Shown: positions 16,491 to 26,349, counted from the first letter of the stretch. The stretch: 64,000 nucleotides of DNA from Bacteroides pyogenes_A (GCF_048595595.1 NZ_CP184347.1), one strand, 5' to 3'. The notes: a model not told the origin generated them from the letters alone. Program-made: numbers and translations.

Positions 16491-19400
16491 TTATTCTTTC
16501 ATCACATCAACAAACAACGAGAATTCATCGAAATTAAATTCTATTCCATTCTTTACCTCGTCCGACAATTCGAGAGAGGTGCCTAAAACTTGGTTGCAAA
16601 TATAGCCATTATATTCATTTACCGCATCATCTGTTTGCTTATTTTTCGAGATTGTGATTTTAATCTTATCGGTTATCTCGAATCCGCTCGATTTTCGTAT
16701 GTTCTGAATACGATTTACCAGTTCGCGAGCAATGCCTTCACGGCGAAGTTCTTCTGTAACCACTACTTCGAGCGCCACGGTCAGCTTGCCTTCGTTGGCA
16801 ACCAACCAGCCGGGAATATCTTCGCTGATGATTTCCACATCCGACGCTTCGATTGTCGCTTCCATTCCGTCCAACGACAAGGTGTAACGGCCGTCTTTTT
16901 CCAACCGGGCAATGGCTTCCTGAGACATTTCGGCTACGGAAGCGGCAACCGCCTTCATCTGTTTTCCGAATTTGGGTCCCATCTTCTTAAAGTCGCACTT
17001 CACTTTCTTCACCAGAATGCCCTGAGCGTCGTCAACAAACTTAATGTCTTTTACATTCACCTCGCTCATGATCAGGTTTTTCACCGCCTCGATGTGCATT
17101 TTTTGCTCTTCATCCACCGCCGGTATCATAATGCATTGCAGCGGTTGACGCACTTTGATATTGACTTTACGGCGCAGAGCCAATACCATGGAGGTGACAT
17201 CCTGCGCCATCTTCATACGGGCTTCCAATTCTCCGTTGATCATTTCTTCCCGGTATTGCGGGAATTGGGCCAAATGAACGGAAACAACCTGCTCATGGCC
17301 GGATGCGGCAATCAAATCGGTATAGAGACGATCGGCATAGAACGGGGAGATAGGAGCCATCAATTTGGCTACGGTTTCAAGGCAAGTATACAATGTCTGA
17401 TAGGCGGAAAGCTTATCTTGCGTGAATTCGCCTCCCCAGAAACGTTTGCGGTTGAGACGCACGTACCAGTTAGACAAATTGTCGTTCACAAAATCGGCAA
17501 TCAACCGGCCTGCCTTAGTAGGCTCATATTCGTTGTAGCAGTTGTCTACTTCCTTAATCAGGCTATTCAGCACCGATAAGATCCAGCGGTCGATTTCCGG
17601 ACGCTCTTCCATCGGCACATCCGCTTCTTTATACTCGAATCCGTCTACATTGGCATAAAGCGCGAAGAAGGAATATGTATTGTACAGTGTTCCGAAGAAT
17701 TTGCGGCGGACCTCCTCTACTCCCTCCACATCGAACTTCAGGTTATCCCACGGGGAAGCATTGGTAATCATGTACCAACGCAACGGGTCGGAACCGTATT
17801 TCTCGATAGTGGCGAACGGATCGACCGCATTGCCCAAGCGCTTCGACATTTTGTTTCCATTCTTGTCGAGTACCAATCCGTTGGAAATAACCGCTTTATA
17901 CGAAACACTGTCGAAAACCATGGTCGCAATGGCGTGCAGAGTAAAGAACCAACCACGTGTCTGGTCTACTCCTTCGGCAATGAAGTCGGCGGGATATACT
18001 TGGCGGTTGTCCAACAATTCTTTGTTTTCGAACGGATAATGGATTTGAGCGTAAGGCATGGAACCCGAATCGAACCAAACGTCGATAAGGTCGGATTCGC
18101 GCTTCATGGGGCGGCCATCTTTAGAAACGAGAATAATATCGTCGACATACGGACGGTGAAGGTCGATCTTCTCATAGTTCGCTTCGGTGTATTCGCCCGG
18201 CACGAAACCTTTTTCCTTGTACGGATTCGACTTCATGAATCCGGCAGCCACTGATTTCTCTATTTCGTTATAAAGTTCTTCTACAGACTCGATACATTTT
18301 TCGTCCGAATGATCTTCTGTGCGCCAGATAGGAAGCGGCGTTCCCCAATAACGCGAACGGCTCAGGTTCCAGTCGTTCAGATTCTCCAGCCATTTGCCGA
18401 AGCGTCCGGTTCCGGTAGATTCCGGTTTCCAGTTGATGGTTTTATTCAGTTCCATCATTCTTTCCCTGCAAGCAGTGGAACGAATAAACCAGCTGTCGAG
18501 CGGATAATAAAGTATCGGTTTGTCCGTGCGCCAGCAATGCGGATAATTGTGGACATGCTTCTCGATCTTGAAAGCCAGATTGCTCATCTTCATCATCATG
18601 ACAAGGGCGATATCCAGCGACTCCGCCGCCTGCGCCGCGTTCTCGTCGTACTTTCCGTCGACGGTAAACTGGGGATCGTAAGCATTCTTCACCCATGCTC
18701 CCTGATATTCCTTATATTTGTCTGCATCTATACATTCTTTGACGAATGTTTCGTCCAGTTCATCGAGAGTATAGAATTTGCCGGTGAGATCCACCATCGG
18801 GCGGGTCTCCCCTTTTTTATTGATCATGAAAAGAGAAGGGATGCCTGCCGCACGTGCCACATTGGCGTCGTCGGCACCGAAAGTAGGCGCGATGTGTACG
18901 ATACCCGTACCGTCTTCCGTCGTTACATAATCGCCGGGGATGACACGGAAACCGTTATCGCTTCTCGTCCAGTTTCCTTCTTCGGTTACTTCTACCGGCT
19001 TCACCCATGGAATCAACTGTTCGTATTCCATGCCGATAAGGTCGGTACCTTTATATTCGGCTATTACTCTGAAAGGTACGAGCTTGTCTCCCGCTTTATA
19101 ATCTTCGAGCTTCAGCTCGGCAGCCTTCGGATTGAAGTGCGCGTTCAGCAACGCTTTTGCCAGAATCACGGTGATGGGATCGCCTGTATATGCGTTGTAC
19201 GTCTGCACGGCAACGTAATCGATTTTCGGTCCCACGCAGAGTGCCGTATTCGAGGGCAGCGTCCACGGAGTGGTAGTCCAGGCGATAAAATAAGGAGTTC
19301 CCCATCCGGCCATTTCCGGTTTGGGATTTTTTATCTTAAACTGAGCGACAACAGTGGTATCTTTTACATCGCGATAGCATCCGGGCTGGTTCAACTCATG

Positions 19401-19979
19401 AGAGCTCAGGCCTGTTCCCGCAGCCGGCGAGTAAGGCTGAATGGTATATCCCTTGTATAGCAAACCTTTCTTGTAGAGCTGTTTCAGCAGCCACCATAAA
19501 GTTTCGATATAACGGTTGTCGTAGGTGATGTAAGGATGCTGCATATCCACCCAATACCCCATTTTATGTGTCAGGTCTTCCCACTCTTTGGTGTATTTCA
19601 TTACCTCCTTGCGGCAGGCGGCATTATATTCGGCAACGGAAATCTTTTTTCCAATATCCTCTTTCGTAATGCCCAACGCTTTTTCCACGCCCAGCTCCAC
19701 AGGAAGACCATGCGTATCCCAACCGGCTTTACGCTTTACCTGGTATCCTTTCATCGTTTTATAACGGCAGAAGATATCTTTGATGGTACGAGCCATTACG
19801 TGGTGAATACCCGGCATACCGTTTGCCGAGGGAGGCCCTTCGAAAAAAACAAACGAAGGACAGCCTTCACGTTCTGTCATACTTTTGGCGAAAACATGGT
19901 TCTCGTCCCATTTCTTCAATACCTCTTTGTTCACCTGAGAGAGGTCAAACTGCGAATACTCAGTAAATCTCTTACCCAT
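16491..19979 (-). CDS. ileS: Isoleucyl-tRNA synthetase
   Basis: A 1162-residue class I aminoacyl-tRNA synthetase that charges tRNA-Ile and edits valine. The HIGH signature appears as PGIHHVMA (about residues 56-63) and the KMSKR loop starts at Lys710 (NKMSKRLGN). The CP1 editing domain lies between them, with the GTGIVHIAPTFGADD segment. The C-terminal anticodon-binding region is of the longer, eukaryote-like type usual in Bacteroidetes, consistent with a length above 1100. The ATG at 19979 (MGKRFTEYSQFDLSQVNKEV) fits family starts. It is the first gene of a leftward cluster; a TAACTTTG -7 box lies at 20055-20062. Confidence 0.97.
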   Translation of the reverse strand: MGKRFTEYSQFDLSQVNKEVLKKWDENHVFAKSMTEREGCPSFVFFEGPPSANGMPGIHHVMARTIKDIFCRYKTMKGYQVKRKAGWDTHGLPVELGVEKALGITKEDIGKKISVAEYNAACRKEVMKYTKEWEDLTHKMGYWVDMQHPYITYDNRYIETLWWLLKQLYKKGLLYKGYTIQPYSPAAGTGLSSHELNQPGCYRDVKDTTVVAQFKIKNPKPEMAGWGTPYFIAWTTTPWTLPSNTALCVGPKIDYVAVQTYNAYTGDPITVILAKALLNAHFNPKAAELKLEDYKAGDKLVPFRVIAEYKGTDLIGMEYEQLIPWVKPVEVTEEGNWTRSDNGFRVIPGDYVTTEDGTGIVHIAPTFGADDANVARAAGIPSLFMINKKGETRPMVDLTGKFYTLDELDETFVKECIDADKYKEYQGAWVKNAYDPQFTVDGKYDENAAQAAESLDIALVMMMKMSNLAFKIEKHVHNYPHCWRTDKPILYYPLDSWFIRSTACRERMMELNKTINWKPESTGTGRFGKWLENLNDWNLSRSRYWGTPLPIWRTEDHSDEKCIESVEELYNEIEKSVAAGFMKSNPYKEKGFVPGEYTEANYEKIDLHRPYVDDIILVSKDGRPMKRESDLIDVWFDSGSMPYAQIHYPFENKELLDNRQVYPADFIAEGVDQTRGWFFTLHAIATMVFDSVSYKAVISNGLVLDKNGNKMSKRLGNAVDPFATIEKYGSDPLRWYMITNASPWDNLKFDVEGVEEVRRKFFGTLYNTYSFFALYANVDGFEYKEADVPMEERPEIDRWILSVLNSLIKEVDNCYNEYEPTKAGRLIADFVNDNLSNWYVRLNRKRFWGGEFTQDKLSAYQTLYTCLETVAKLMAPISPFYADRLYTDLIAASGHEQVVSVHLAQFPQYREEMINGELEARMKMAQDVTSMVLALRRKVNIKVRQPLQCIMIPAVDEEQKMHIEAVKNLIMSEVNVKDIKFVDDAQGILVKKVKCDFKKMGPKFGKQMKAVAASVAEMSQEAIARLEKDGRYTLSLDGMEATIEASDVEIISEDIPGWLVANEGKLTVALEVVVTEELRREGIARELVNRIQNIRKSSGFEITDKIKITISKNKQTDDAVNEYNGYICNQVLGTSLELSDEVKNGIEFNFDEFSLFVDVMKE

Positions 19980-20054
19980 GAGTTTATTTATCTATGTTAG
20001 CTATGTTATTTATGTTACAATTACCGTTTTAGGAATATCCCATTTTTAAGGGTG

Positions 20055-20062
20055 CAAAGTTA
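20055..20062 (-). promoter_or_regulatory. -7 box for the ileS cluster
   Basis: TAACTTTG on the minus strand, about 75 nt before the ileS start; no good -33 box at the usual spacing. Confidence 0.45.
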
Positions 20063-20134
20063 CAAAAAACATTTATTTAGCGATATAAAGATGAAAGGAA
20101 AAAATAAAATTCTGGTGTTTTCTGATAATCCGGA

Positions 20135-20178
20135 AGAAAAAATCAGTTGCCCGATGAAGCGTTTCCGGACAACTGATT
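20135..20178 (-). terminator. Terminator of nrdAB
   Basis: aatcagttg (20141-20149) and caactgatt (20170-20178) form a perfect 9-bp stem with further ccg/cgg pairing inside; on the minus strand a T-run follows the stem. Confidence 0.7.
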
Positions 20179-20374
20179 CAACCTTATGCGATCGGGATTT
20201 TATTTCAACCGATTATTCATATTAAAAACAGCAGTTACCTGTAAGACAGACAGATAGCAGACTGACTACTAAAGCCGATCGGCTATGGAAAGGAAGATAG
20301 AACAGCCTTGCGAAAATTCTATTTTCTCTTTCCGGCATTGCGATTGTTTTTTCGGCAGACCATACCGTAATCTG

Positions 20375-21427
20375 CTACAAGTCGTCTTCCAACGCGGTAC
20401 TCTTTGCGTAAGCGGTGCTTTTCGCTTCGAAGAAATCGGTTTTCACCATGTTGGCATTCGAATATTGCGACACCCAATGCATGCTTTCCGGCTCTTTCCG
20501 GTTGTCTTCGTACAAAGGGTCGAAGCCGAGACTGCTCCAACGCAGATTTCCAAGGAAGCGAATGTAGTCGGCAATCATCTTCTTATTCAACCCTTGTATA
20601 TGATCACCTATCACATATTGCCCCCACTCTATTTCCTGCTGCACGCCTTCGCGCATCATGGCCTCGTACACTTTCACCTTATCGGGAGTGAACAAATCGG
20701 GCTCTTCTTTCTTCAGTTCCAGAATAATATTGCGGAACAGCCAAAGATGCGTATTCTCATCACGGTTGATGTAGCGGATTTCCTGAGCCGATCCGGACAT
20801 TTTCCCGTTGCGGCTGAGGTTGTAGAAAAACATAAAACCGCTGTAAAAGTAAATGCCTTCGAGAATATAATTGGCGATGAGCGTCTTCATGAGCGTAAAC
20901 CCGTCCTGACTTTCCTGAAACTCGTTATAGCAGTTGCCGATAAACGTATTCCGCTTCAGCAGATGCTCGTCGGTCTTCCATTGATACAGAATTTCATTCC
21001 GTTCTTCGGGGCTGCAAATCGTATCGAGCATATAGCTGTAGCTCTGACTGTGCACACACTCCTGAAACGCCTGAATATGAAGGCAAAGGTTCACCTCGTT
21101 GGCGGTGATATACTCGCTGATGGTTGGCAGGTTGTTGCTCTGCAAAGAATCGAGGAACACGAGGAAGCTCAGAATCTTGTCATACGCAGTCCGCTCCGCT
21201 TTGTCCAGATGCGGATAGTCTTTGGTATCTTGCGTTAAGTTGATTTCTTCGGGTATCCAGAAGTTGTTCATCGCCTGACGATACCAATCGCTTACCCATT
21301 TATAGCGCATGTTGTTGAAGTCGTTCAGATTGGTTGTATTTCCCCCGATCATTCGCCTCAGCCGTATTTCCGTGTCGCCCTGCGGATTGAAGAGGGCATT
21401 CTTCTTTAATTTCTTGATTTCCATCAT
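20375..21427 (-). CDS. nrdB: Class I ribonucleotide reductase, beta (radical) subunit
   Basis: A 350-residue ferritin-like protein that holds the metal centre and tyrosyl radical for NDP reduction by NrdA. Metal ligands and radical site are readable: an acidic ligand at FLVFLDSLQ, then ECVHSQSYSYM, where Glu and His (+3) are ligands and the Tyr (+4 after His) fits the radical tyrosine of E. coli NrdB (Tyr122). A second ligand set lies in NYILEGIYFYSG and RDENTHLW. The C-terminal tail STALEDDL is the usual peptide that docks to NrdA. The protein is therefore class Ia-like, not the Tyr-lacking class Ic. It lies 28 nt after nrdA in the same riboswitch-controlled operon. Confidence 0.95.
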   Translation of the reverse strand: MMEIKKLKKNALFNPQGDTEIRLRRMIGGNTTNLNDFNNMRYKWVSDWYRQAMNNFWIPEEINLTQDTKDYPHLDKAERTAYDKILSFLVFLDSLQSNNLPTISEYITANEVNLCLHIQAFQECVHSQSYSYMLDTICSPEERNEILYQWKTDEHLLKRNTFIGNCYNEFQESQDGFTLMKTLIANYILEGIYFYSGFMFFYNLSRNGKMSGSAQEIRYINRDENTHLWLFRNIILELKKEEPDLFTPDKVKVYEAMMREGVQQEIEWGQYVIGDHIQGLNKKMIADYIRFLGNLRWSSLGFDPLYEDNRKEPESMHWVSQYSNANMVKTDFFEAKSTAYAKSTALEDDL

Positions 21428-21455
21428 TCTATTTCTTTTTTATTTTTCTTCTTCT

Positions 21456-23975
21456 TTAAGATGCACAGCTTTCGCATTCTTCCACTTCCAGCGATTTGCC
21501 GCGCACGTAATACAGTGTCTTCACGCCGCACTCCCATGCCAGCAGATATAAGTCGAGAACCTGACGCATACTGAAATCATTGGTTATATAAAGGTTCAGA
21601 CTTTGAGATTGGTCGATATGCAACTGACGAATGCCGGCGGCGCGGATGCTCCATTGCTGGTCGAGCAAGTAAGCTCCTTTGTACATCCAGAAAGTTTTGC
21701 CGGATAAAGCCGGAGCCACACGGGGAAGCATCGCCCCTTTCTTCTCCTCCAGAAAGAAGCGTTTCATTACCGGATCGATTCCTGCCGTAGTTCCCGCAAT
21801 GATGCCGGTGCTGCTTGTAGGAGCGATAGCAAGCAAATAAGCGTTTCGCATGCCGCATGCGGCAACCTTTACCGCCAGTTCGTTCCAAGCCTGCGAAACG
21901 TACCCCCGTTTGGAGAAATAGGCTCCGGTCTGCCAGTCGCTTCCTTCGAAATAAGCATAGCTTCCTTTTTCTTTTGCCAGCTCGGCACTTGCTTCGATAG
22001 CGGCATAGTTGATGTTTTCGAATACCTGATCGGCAAAGCGGAGATGTTCTTCGCTCTCCCACGCAATGCCCCGAATCGCCAAAGCATGGTGATAACCGCT
22101 CACTCCCAGTCCGATGCTGCGATAGCGATGATTCGTTATCTTAGCGTAAGGAAGGGGATAAAAGTTCAGATCGATCACGTTATCGAGTGCGCGCACCACT
22201 GTCGCCACCTTCTCTTTCATCTGCTCCTTGTCTTCCAACGGCAGGTGTCCCAACGACAGGCTGGCAAGGTTGCATACGACAAAATCGCCGGGACGGAAAG
22301 TGTTTACCACGATCGTATCGCCCTCTTCCGACCGGATTTCGGTGGAAACCGTTTCTATGGGCGACATATTCTGGGCGATTTCCGTACACAGGTTCGAACA
22401 ATAAATAATGCCGCGGTGGTTGTTCGGATTGGCCCGGTTCACCGTATCGCGGTTGAACGTGAACGGAGTGCCCGTTTCGACCGCCGATCGCAACGTCAGC
22501 CTCACGATATCCTTAATGCTGATGGTACGCTTGGAGATGCGGGCATCCTTTACACAGTCCAAGTATCTTTTCTCCCACTCTTTCCCGTAATAATCTTCCA
22601 GACAATAACCTTTGATTTTCAGAATCTCATTGGGGCAGAATAAATGCCAAGTCTGATTCAGATCCTCTTTCGCCATTTTCCAAAAGAGGTCGGGGTAGCA
22701 AACAGCCGGGAAGATGTCGTGCGCTTTCATGCGGTCGTCTCCGTTGTTCGTGCGGAGCTGTAAAAATTCGGGCAGGTCTTTATGCCAAACATCGAGATAG
22801 ACGGCTACGGCGCCTTGCCTCATACCCAGCTGATCGACCGCAACAGCCGTATCATTGACCAGCTTCATCCAGCGAATGACTCCGCCAGCCACTCCTTTAA
22901 AGCCGCGAATGTCACCGCCTGCAGCGCGAACCTTGCCGAAGTACAGCCCCATTCCACCGCCGAACTTACTGACCATCGCAAAGTTGTCAATACTCCGGTA
23001 GATTCCTTCCAGACTGTCGGGAACCGTATCGATGAAGCAACTGGAAAGCTGGTGATAAGGTTTACGCGCATTGGCCAGCGTCGGCGTAGCCATCGTCACT
23101 TCCAGTTTGCTAAGCAAGTCGTAGAACTTACGAACCCACTGAAGCCTGTCGTTCTTTTCGGGCATTGCCAGATGCAAGGCTATGCCCAGGTACATTTCCT
23201 GTACCGACTCCACCGGCTCATGCGAATGGGTACGGATAAGATAACGCTTCGCCAATAAATCCAGTCCCGAATAGTTCAGCAACTTATCCCGTTCGGGCTG
23301 CATAAAGCCGGCGGCCTCCTCAATCTCTTCCTGCGAATACGTGTTGAGTATATAGCTGCCATACAACCCTTCTTCCGTAAGATAGCGCAATTTGTCGTAG
23401 AAAGAACCGATTCCCGCGGCTTCGGCTTGCCGTTCGAGCTTTGCCTTCAACTGATGGGCGAGCAAGCGCGCGGCGATGAATTCCCATGAAGGCGCATCCT
23501 GCGTAGTAAGTTCCACAGCCGCTTTGATAAGCGCTTCCAATCGTTCGCCGGACGACATCTCCGGTTTGCAAAAGCCGGAAAATTTCTCGGCAAGTGCAGC
23601 CGGATTGTATTCGTTCTCCGGAAAATCCGCCTGTATGCCCTTTAGCACATGCGTAATGCTTTCATCACGCAGTTCGTCTGCAATATGATTCAACGCTTTT
23701 CTACGTTCCGTCCGTTGCCAGCGATACAGGATATAGTTTTTCGCCTCGGCATAGAAACCGTGCTCCATCAAAACTTTTTCCACCTCATCCTGAATCTTTT
23801 CTACGCTGCGATTGTCTATGTGGCTGCGGACAAACGTTTCCACCTCGTCGGCCATAGCGTAAATGATCTGATCGGCGACTTGCTGCCCGGTGCTTGAGAA
23901 ACTTTTTCGCATGGCGACGGCAATCTTCTCTTTCTCATAAAGCTCCGTCGTCCCATTTCTCTTGATTATTTCCAT
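21456..23975 (-). CDS. nrdA: Class I ribonucleotide reductase, alpha (catalytic) subunit
   Basis: An 839-residue catalytic subunit that reduces ribonucleoside diphosphates to deoxy forms. The first 90 or so residues form an ATP-cone (MEIIKRNGTTELYEKEKIAV), the allosteric activity switch. The barrel has the conserved SSCFIDTVPDSLEGIY (redox Cys), GGGMGLYFGKVRA, and IIYCSNLCTEI (with the thiyl-radical and partner cysteines). Near the end, TSSTGIIAGTTAGIDPV and the CESCAS tail provide the thioredoxin-facing cysteines. Transcription starts upstream of a cobalamin riboswitch. This arrangement suggests the oxygen- and iron-using enzyme is shut off when B12 is available and a B12-dependent (class II) reductase can take over; no class II gene is in this window. 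Confidence 0.95.
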   Translation of the reverse strand: MEIIKRNGTTELYEKEKIAVAMRKSFSSTGQQVADQIIYAMADEVETFVRSHIDNRSVEKIQDEVEKVLMEHGFYAEAKNYILYRWQRTERRKALNHIADELRDESITHVLKGIQADFPENEYNPAALAEKFSGFCKPEMSSGERLEALIKAAVELTTQDAPSWEFIAARLLAHQLKAKLERQAEAAGIGSFYDKLRYLTEEGLYGSYILNTYSQEEIEEAAGFMQPERDKLLNYSGLDLLAKRYLIRTHSHEPVESVQEMYLGIALHLAMPEKNDRLQWVRKFYDLLSKLEVTMATPTLANARKPYHQLSSCFIDTVPDSLEGIYRSIDNFAMVSKFGGGMGLYFGKVRAAGGDIRGFKGVAGGVIRWMKLVNDTAVAVDQLGMRQGAVAVYLDVWHKDLPEFLQLRTNNGDDRMKAHDIFPAVCYPDLFWKMAKEDLNQTWHLFCPNEILKIKGYCLEDYYGKEWEKRYLDCVKDARISKRTISIKDIVRLTLRSAVETGTPFTFNRDTVNRANPNNHRGIIYCSNLCTEIAQNMSPIETVSTEIRSEEGDTIVVNTFRPGDFVVCNLASLSLGHLPLEDKEQMKEKVATVVRALDNVIDLNFYPLPYAKITNHRYRSIGLGVSGYHHALAIRGIAWESEEHLRFADQVFENINYAAIEASAELAKEKGSYAYFEGSDWQTGAYFSKRGYVSQAWNELAVKVAACGMRNAYLLAIAPTSSTGIIAGTTAGIDPVMKRFFLEEKKGAMLPRVAPALSGKTFWMYKGAYLLDQQWSIRAAGIRQLHIDQSQSLNLYITNDFSMRQVLDLYLLAWECGVKTLYYVRGKSLEVEECESCAS

Positions 23976-24049
23976 GAAATGTTTTTAATGAATTATGAAA
24001 TCTTTCGCACTGCTTCCCTATCCCACGAGTAGAAACAGCCTTTGATGAA

Positions 24050-24238
24050 CGGCAGGTCTTCTGACTGACTCCTCATTTCCGACGCCTTCCCGGCGCTTCG
24101 TCTCCTCGAAGCAGCCAGTGGCCATTATAGTATTTATCGTAATTTATAAAAACGGAGTTTCACAGCAGCGGGACTGTCCGGGATTTGCACCCGATTCCCT
24201 TTTCATCCGGATAGAGGAAGAACTCTGCCCGGAACCAA
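24050..24238 (-). ncRNA. Cobalamin (B12) riboswitch in the nrdAB leader
   Basis: Read on the minus strand, the leader contains gggtgcaaatcccggacag and cagtcccgctgctgtgaaac, then ggccactggctgc (the B12 box GCCACTG) and gtcagtcagaagacctgccg. These are the conserved core and closing segments of the cobalamin riboswitch, in the right order over about 190 nt. The RNA starts just after a TATCTTTG box at 24247-24254 and ends about 75 nt before the nrdA ATG, leaving room for an expression platform. Adenosylcobalamin binding would be expected to repress nrdAB. Confidence 0.93.
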
Positions 24239-24246
24239 TTCGGCAG

Positions 24247-24254
24247 CAAAGATA
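24247..24254 (-). promoter_or_regulatory. -7 box for the nrdAB transcript
   Basis: TATCTTTG on the minus strand, about 10-16 nt before the 5' edge of the riboswitch, as expected if the RNA begins with it. The -33 box is weak. Confidence 0.6.
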
Positions 24255-24511
24255 ATGGAATTTGGCATTTATTGCATCCAAGCCGGCACAAATCCTTTCT
24301 CTTTTTTTCCGAAAGCGGCTTTTCTTTTCCGCACTTTTTCTTCCGCAAAGCATCTGCGCACCAACCTTTCCGTGCGATGGGGAAAGGCAGCGCAACACCC
24401 GGCGGAGGAAACGAACAAATATGTCCAGAAGCGCGCATCCGCAGCGGGCGCAAAAGAGATATGCCGACCTTACGACTCCCCCGCCTGGCATCCGCCGAAC
24501 TCCCGAAGCCG

Positions 24512-24543
24512 TTTGGCTGCTATCCGTTTTTACTTTATCTTTA
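24512..24543 (+). promoter_or_regulatory. Probable thiD promoter
   Basis: TTTG (24512-24515), exactly 20 nt, then TATCTTTA (24536-24543), one mismatch from TAnnTTTG. It lies very close to the start codon, so the transcript would have a very short leader. Confidence 0.45.
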
Positions 24544-24553
24544 CCGAAAATAT

Positions 24554-25357
24554 ATGAACGAAATGGAAAATCATCCGGTCATTTTATCCGTTGCCGGTTC
24601 CGACTGCTCCGGAGGAGCCGGAATACAGGCGGACATGAAGACAATCTCGGCATTGGGCGGGTATGCGGCAACCGCCATCACGGCGATTACCGTACAGAAC
24701 ACGTGGGGCGTAGCGGCGGTACATCCGGTTCCTGCGGATGTCGTACGCGGGCAAATAGAAGCGGTGATGGACGATCTGAAGCCTTCCGCCGTGAAAATCG
24801 GGATGATTTATGACGCCGATATGGTAGGAACCATAGCCGCCTGCCTGCGGAAATACCGTCCGGCACACGTTGTTTACGACCCGGTAATGGTATCTACCAG
24901 CGGAAAGAGGCTGATGACGGAAGAGGCCGTAGGAAGGGTGAAGCAGGAATTGTTGCCCCTCACCACCCTTGTCACGCCGAATCTTAACGAGGCGGAAATC
25001 CTTTCCGGCGAAACGGTGGAGGGTCTGCAAGAGATGCGGGAGGTTGCCCGTAAGCTGGCAGATACTTACCGTATTTCGGTGTTGATAAAAGGAGGACATC
25101 TGCCGGGCGACAAGGCGTGCGACCTGCTTTGCGCCTCAGGTACAACGTTCGGCTACGAGCAGCCGAAGATAGAAAGCCGCAATCTGCACGGAACGGGATG
25201 CACGCTTTCTTCCGCCATAGCCACCTATCTTGCGAGGGGATGTTCTTTGCAAGATTCGGTGCGACAGGCGAAAGACTACATCACCCGCTCCATCCTCGCC
25301 GCAAAGGAACTCAACATCGGACACGGCAACGGTCCGTTGTGGCATTTCCATAAGTGA
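24554..25357 (+). CDS. thiD: Hydroxymethylpyrimidine / phosphomethylpyrimidine kinase
   Basis: A 267-residue ribokinase-fold enzyme that phosphorylates HMP and HMP-phosphate in thiamine synthesis. Signatures: LSVAGSDCSGGAGIQADMKT (substrate loop), DPVMVSTSGKRLM, TPNLNEAEIL, and the anion-hole motif NLHGTGCTLSSAIATYLARG with the catalytic Cys. The ATG at 24554 (MNEMENHPVILSVAGSD) or the one at 24563 is the likely start. The frame stays open about 280 nt further upstream, but that part runs into the divergent nrdA promoter and has no thiD similarity. It is a stand-alone gene here; other thi genes are not in the window, so a role in HMP salvage is possible. Confidence 0.93.
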   Translation: MNEMENHPVILSVAGSDCSGGAGIQADMKTISALGGYAATAITAITVQNTWGVAAVHPVPADVVRGQIEAVMDDLKPSAVKIGMIYDADMVGTIAACLRKYRPAHVVYDPVMVSTSGKRLMTEEAVGRVKQELLPLTTLVTPNLNEAEILSGETVEGLQEMREVARKLADTYRISVLIKGGHLPGDKACDLLCASGTTFGYEQPKIESRNLHGTGCTLSSAIATYLARGCSLQDSVRQAKDYITRSILAAKELNIGHGNGPLWHFHK

Positions 25358-25376
25358 ATTGCACAAAAAGCGGTTT

Positions 25377-25411
25377 TTTGTGCCGCCGTATTGTAAAAAA
25401 GTATACCTTTG
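25377..25411 (+). promoter_or_regulatory. fabD promoter
   Basis: TTTG (25377-25380) and TACCTTTG (25404-25411), both matching consensus, but spaced by 23 nt, slightly more than the usual 19-21. It lies 37 nt before the ATG. Confidence 0.55.
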
Positions 25412-25447
25412 CGATGCAATTAACAATAAATTAAAAATAGAAAAGAC

Positions 25448-26335
25448 ATGAAAGCATTCGTATTTCCCGGTCAAGGCGCCCAATTTGTCGGAATGGGCAA
25501 AGACCTGTATGAGAATTCAGCTTTAGCAAAGGACTTGTTTGAAAAAGCCAATGGTATCCTCGGATACCGTATCACAGATATTATGTTCGAAGGAACGGAC
25601 GAAGACCTCCGTCAGACAAAGGTAACCCAGCCTGCCGTGTTCCTGCATTCGGTTATCTCCGCACTTTGCATGGGCGACGACTTCAAACCTGAAATGACCG
25701 CCGGGCATTCGCTCGGAGAGTTTTCGGCATTGGTGGCCGCCGGCGCGCTGAGCTTCGAAGACGGTTTGAAGCTGGTTTACGCACGTGCGATGGCGATGCA
25801 GAAAGCCTGCGAGAAAACGCCTTCTACAATGGCCGCCATCCTTGCGTTGCCCGACGAAAAGGTGGAAGAGATCTGCGCCTCAGTGTCTGCGGAAGGCGAA
25901 GTGTGCGTGGCTGCCAACTACAACTGCCCGGGACAAATCGTAATTTCCGGTTCGGTTCCCGGCATCGAGAAGGCGTGCGAACTGATGAAAGCAGCCGGAG
26001 CCAAACGCGCGTTGCCGTTGAAAGTCGGCGGAGCGTTTCATTCTCCGTTGATGGATCCGGCAAAGATAGAACTCGCCGCAGCCATCAATGCCACCCATTT
26101 CCACACTCCGAAATGCCCGGTATACCAAAACGTAGACGCTTTGCCGCACACCGATCCGGAGGAAATCAAGCAGAATCTGGTGGCGCAACTCACCGCTCCC
26201 GTACGTTGGACACAGACTGTTGTAAAAATGATAGCCGACGGCGCGACAGACTTCACCGAGTGCGGTCCCGGCGCAGTGCTTCAAGGGTTGATTAAGAAGA
26301 TCGACTCTACCGCAAATGCGCACGGTATCGAATAA
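25448..26335 (+). CDS. fabD: Malonyl-CoA:ACP acyltransferase
   Basis: A 295-residue cytosolic enzyme that loads malonyl groups onto acyl carrier protein for fatty acid synthesis. It opens with FPGQGAQ (oxyanion region). The nucleophile elbow GHSLG carries Ser88, GGAFHSPLM supplies the catalytic His, and CGPGAVLQGL is the C-terminal family motif. Full length and unbroken. The gene has its own promoter and is not next to other fab genes. It is followed by a long non-coding region with a hairpin terminator (26547-26610) and repeats. Confidence 0.96.
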   Translation: MKAFVFPGQGAQFVGMGKDLYENSALAKDLFEKANGILGYRITDIMFEGTDEDLRQTKVTQPAVFLHSVISALCMGDDFKPEMTAGHSLGEFSALVAAGALSFEDGLKLVYARAMAMQKACEKTPSTMAAILALPDEKVEEICASVSAEGEVCVAANYNCPGQIVISGSVPGIEKACELMKAAGAKRALPLKVGGAFHSPLMDPAKIELAAAINATHFHTPKCPVYQNVDALPHTDPEEIKQNLVAQLTAPVRWTQTVVKMIADGATDFTECGPGAVLQGLIKKIDSTANAHGIE

Positions 26336-26349
26336 ACAGGCGTAACTTC

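Larger units (their letters stand above)
20000..20374. other. Intergenic region between nrdB and ileS
   Basis: 375 nt without a gene. On the minus strand it holds the ileS leader (with three close copies of tatgtta at 19994-20016), the ileS -7 box TAACTTTG (20055-20062) and the nrdB terminator (20135-20178). I see nothing in the rest. Confidence 0.6.

Noticed and set aside
24272..24553. N-terminal extension of thiD
   Set aside because: It overlaps the nrdA promoter, is Arg/Ser/Phe-rich without similarity to ThiD, and the family starts at about 24554.
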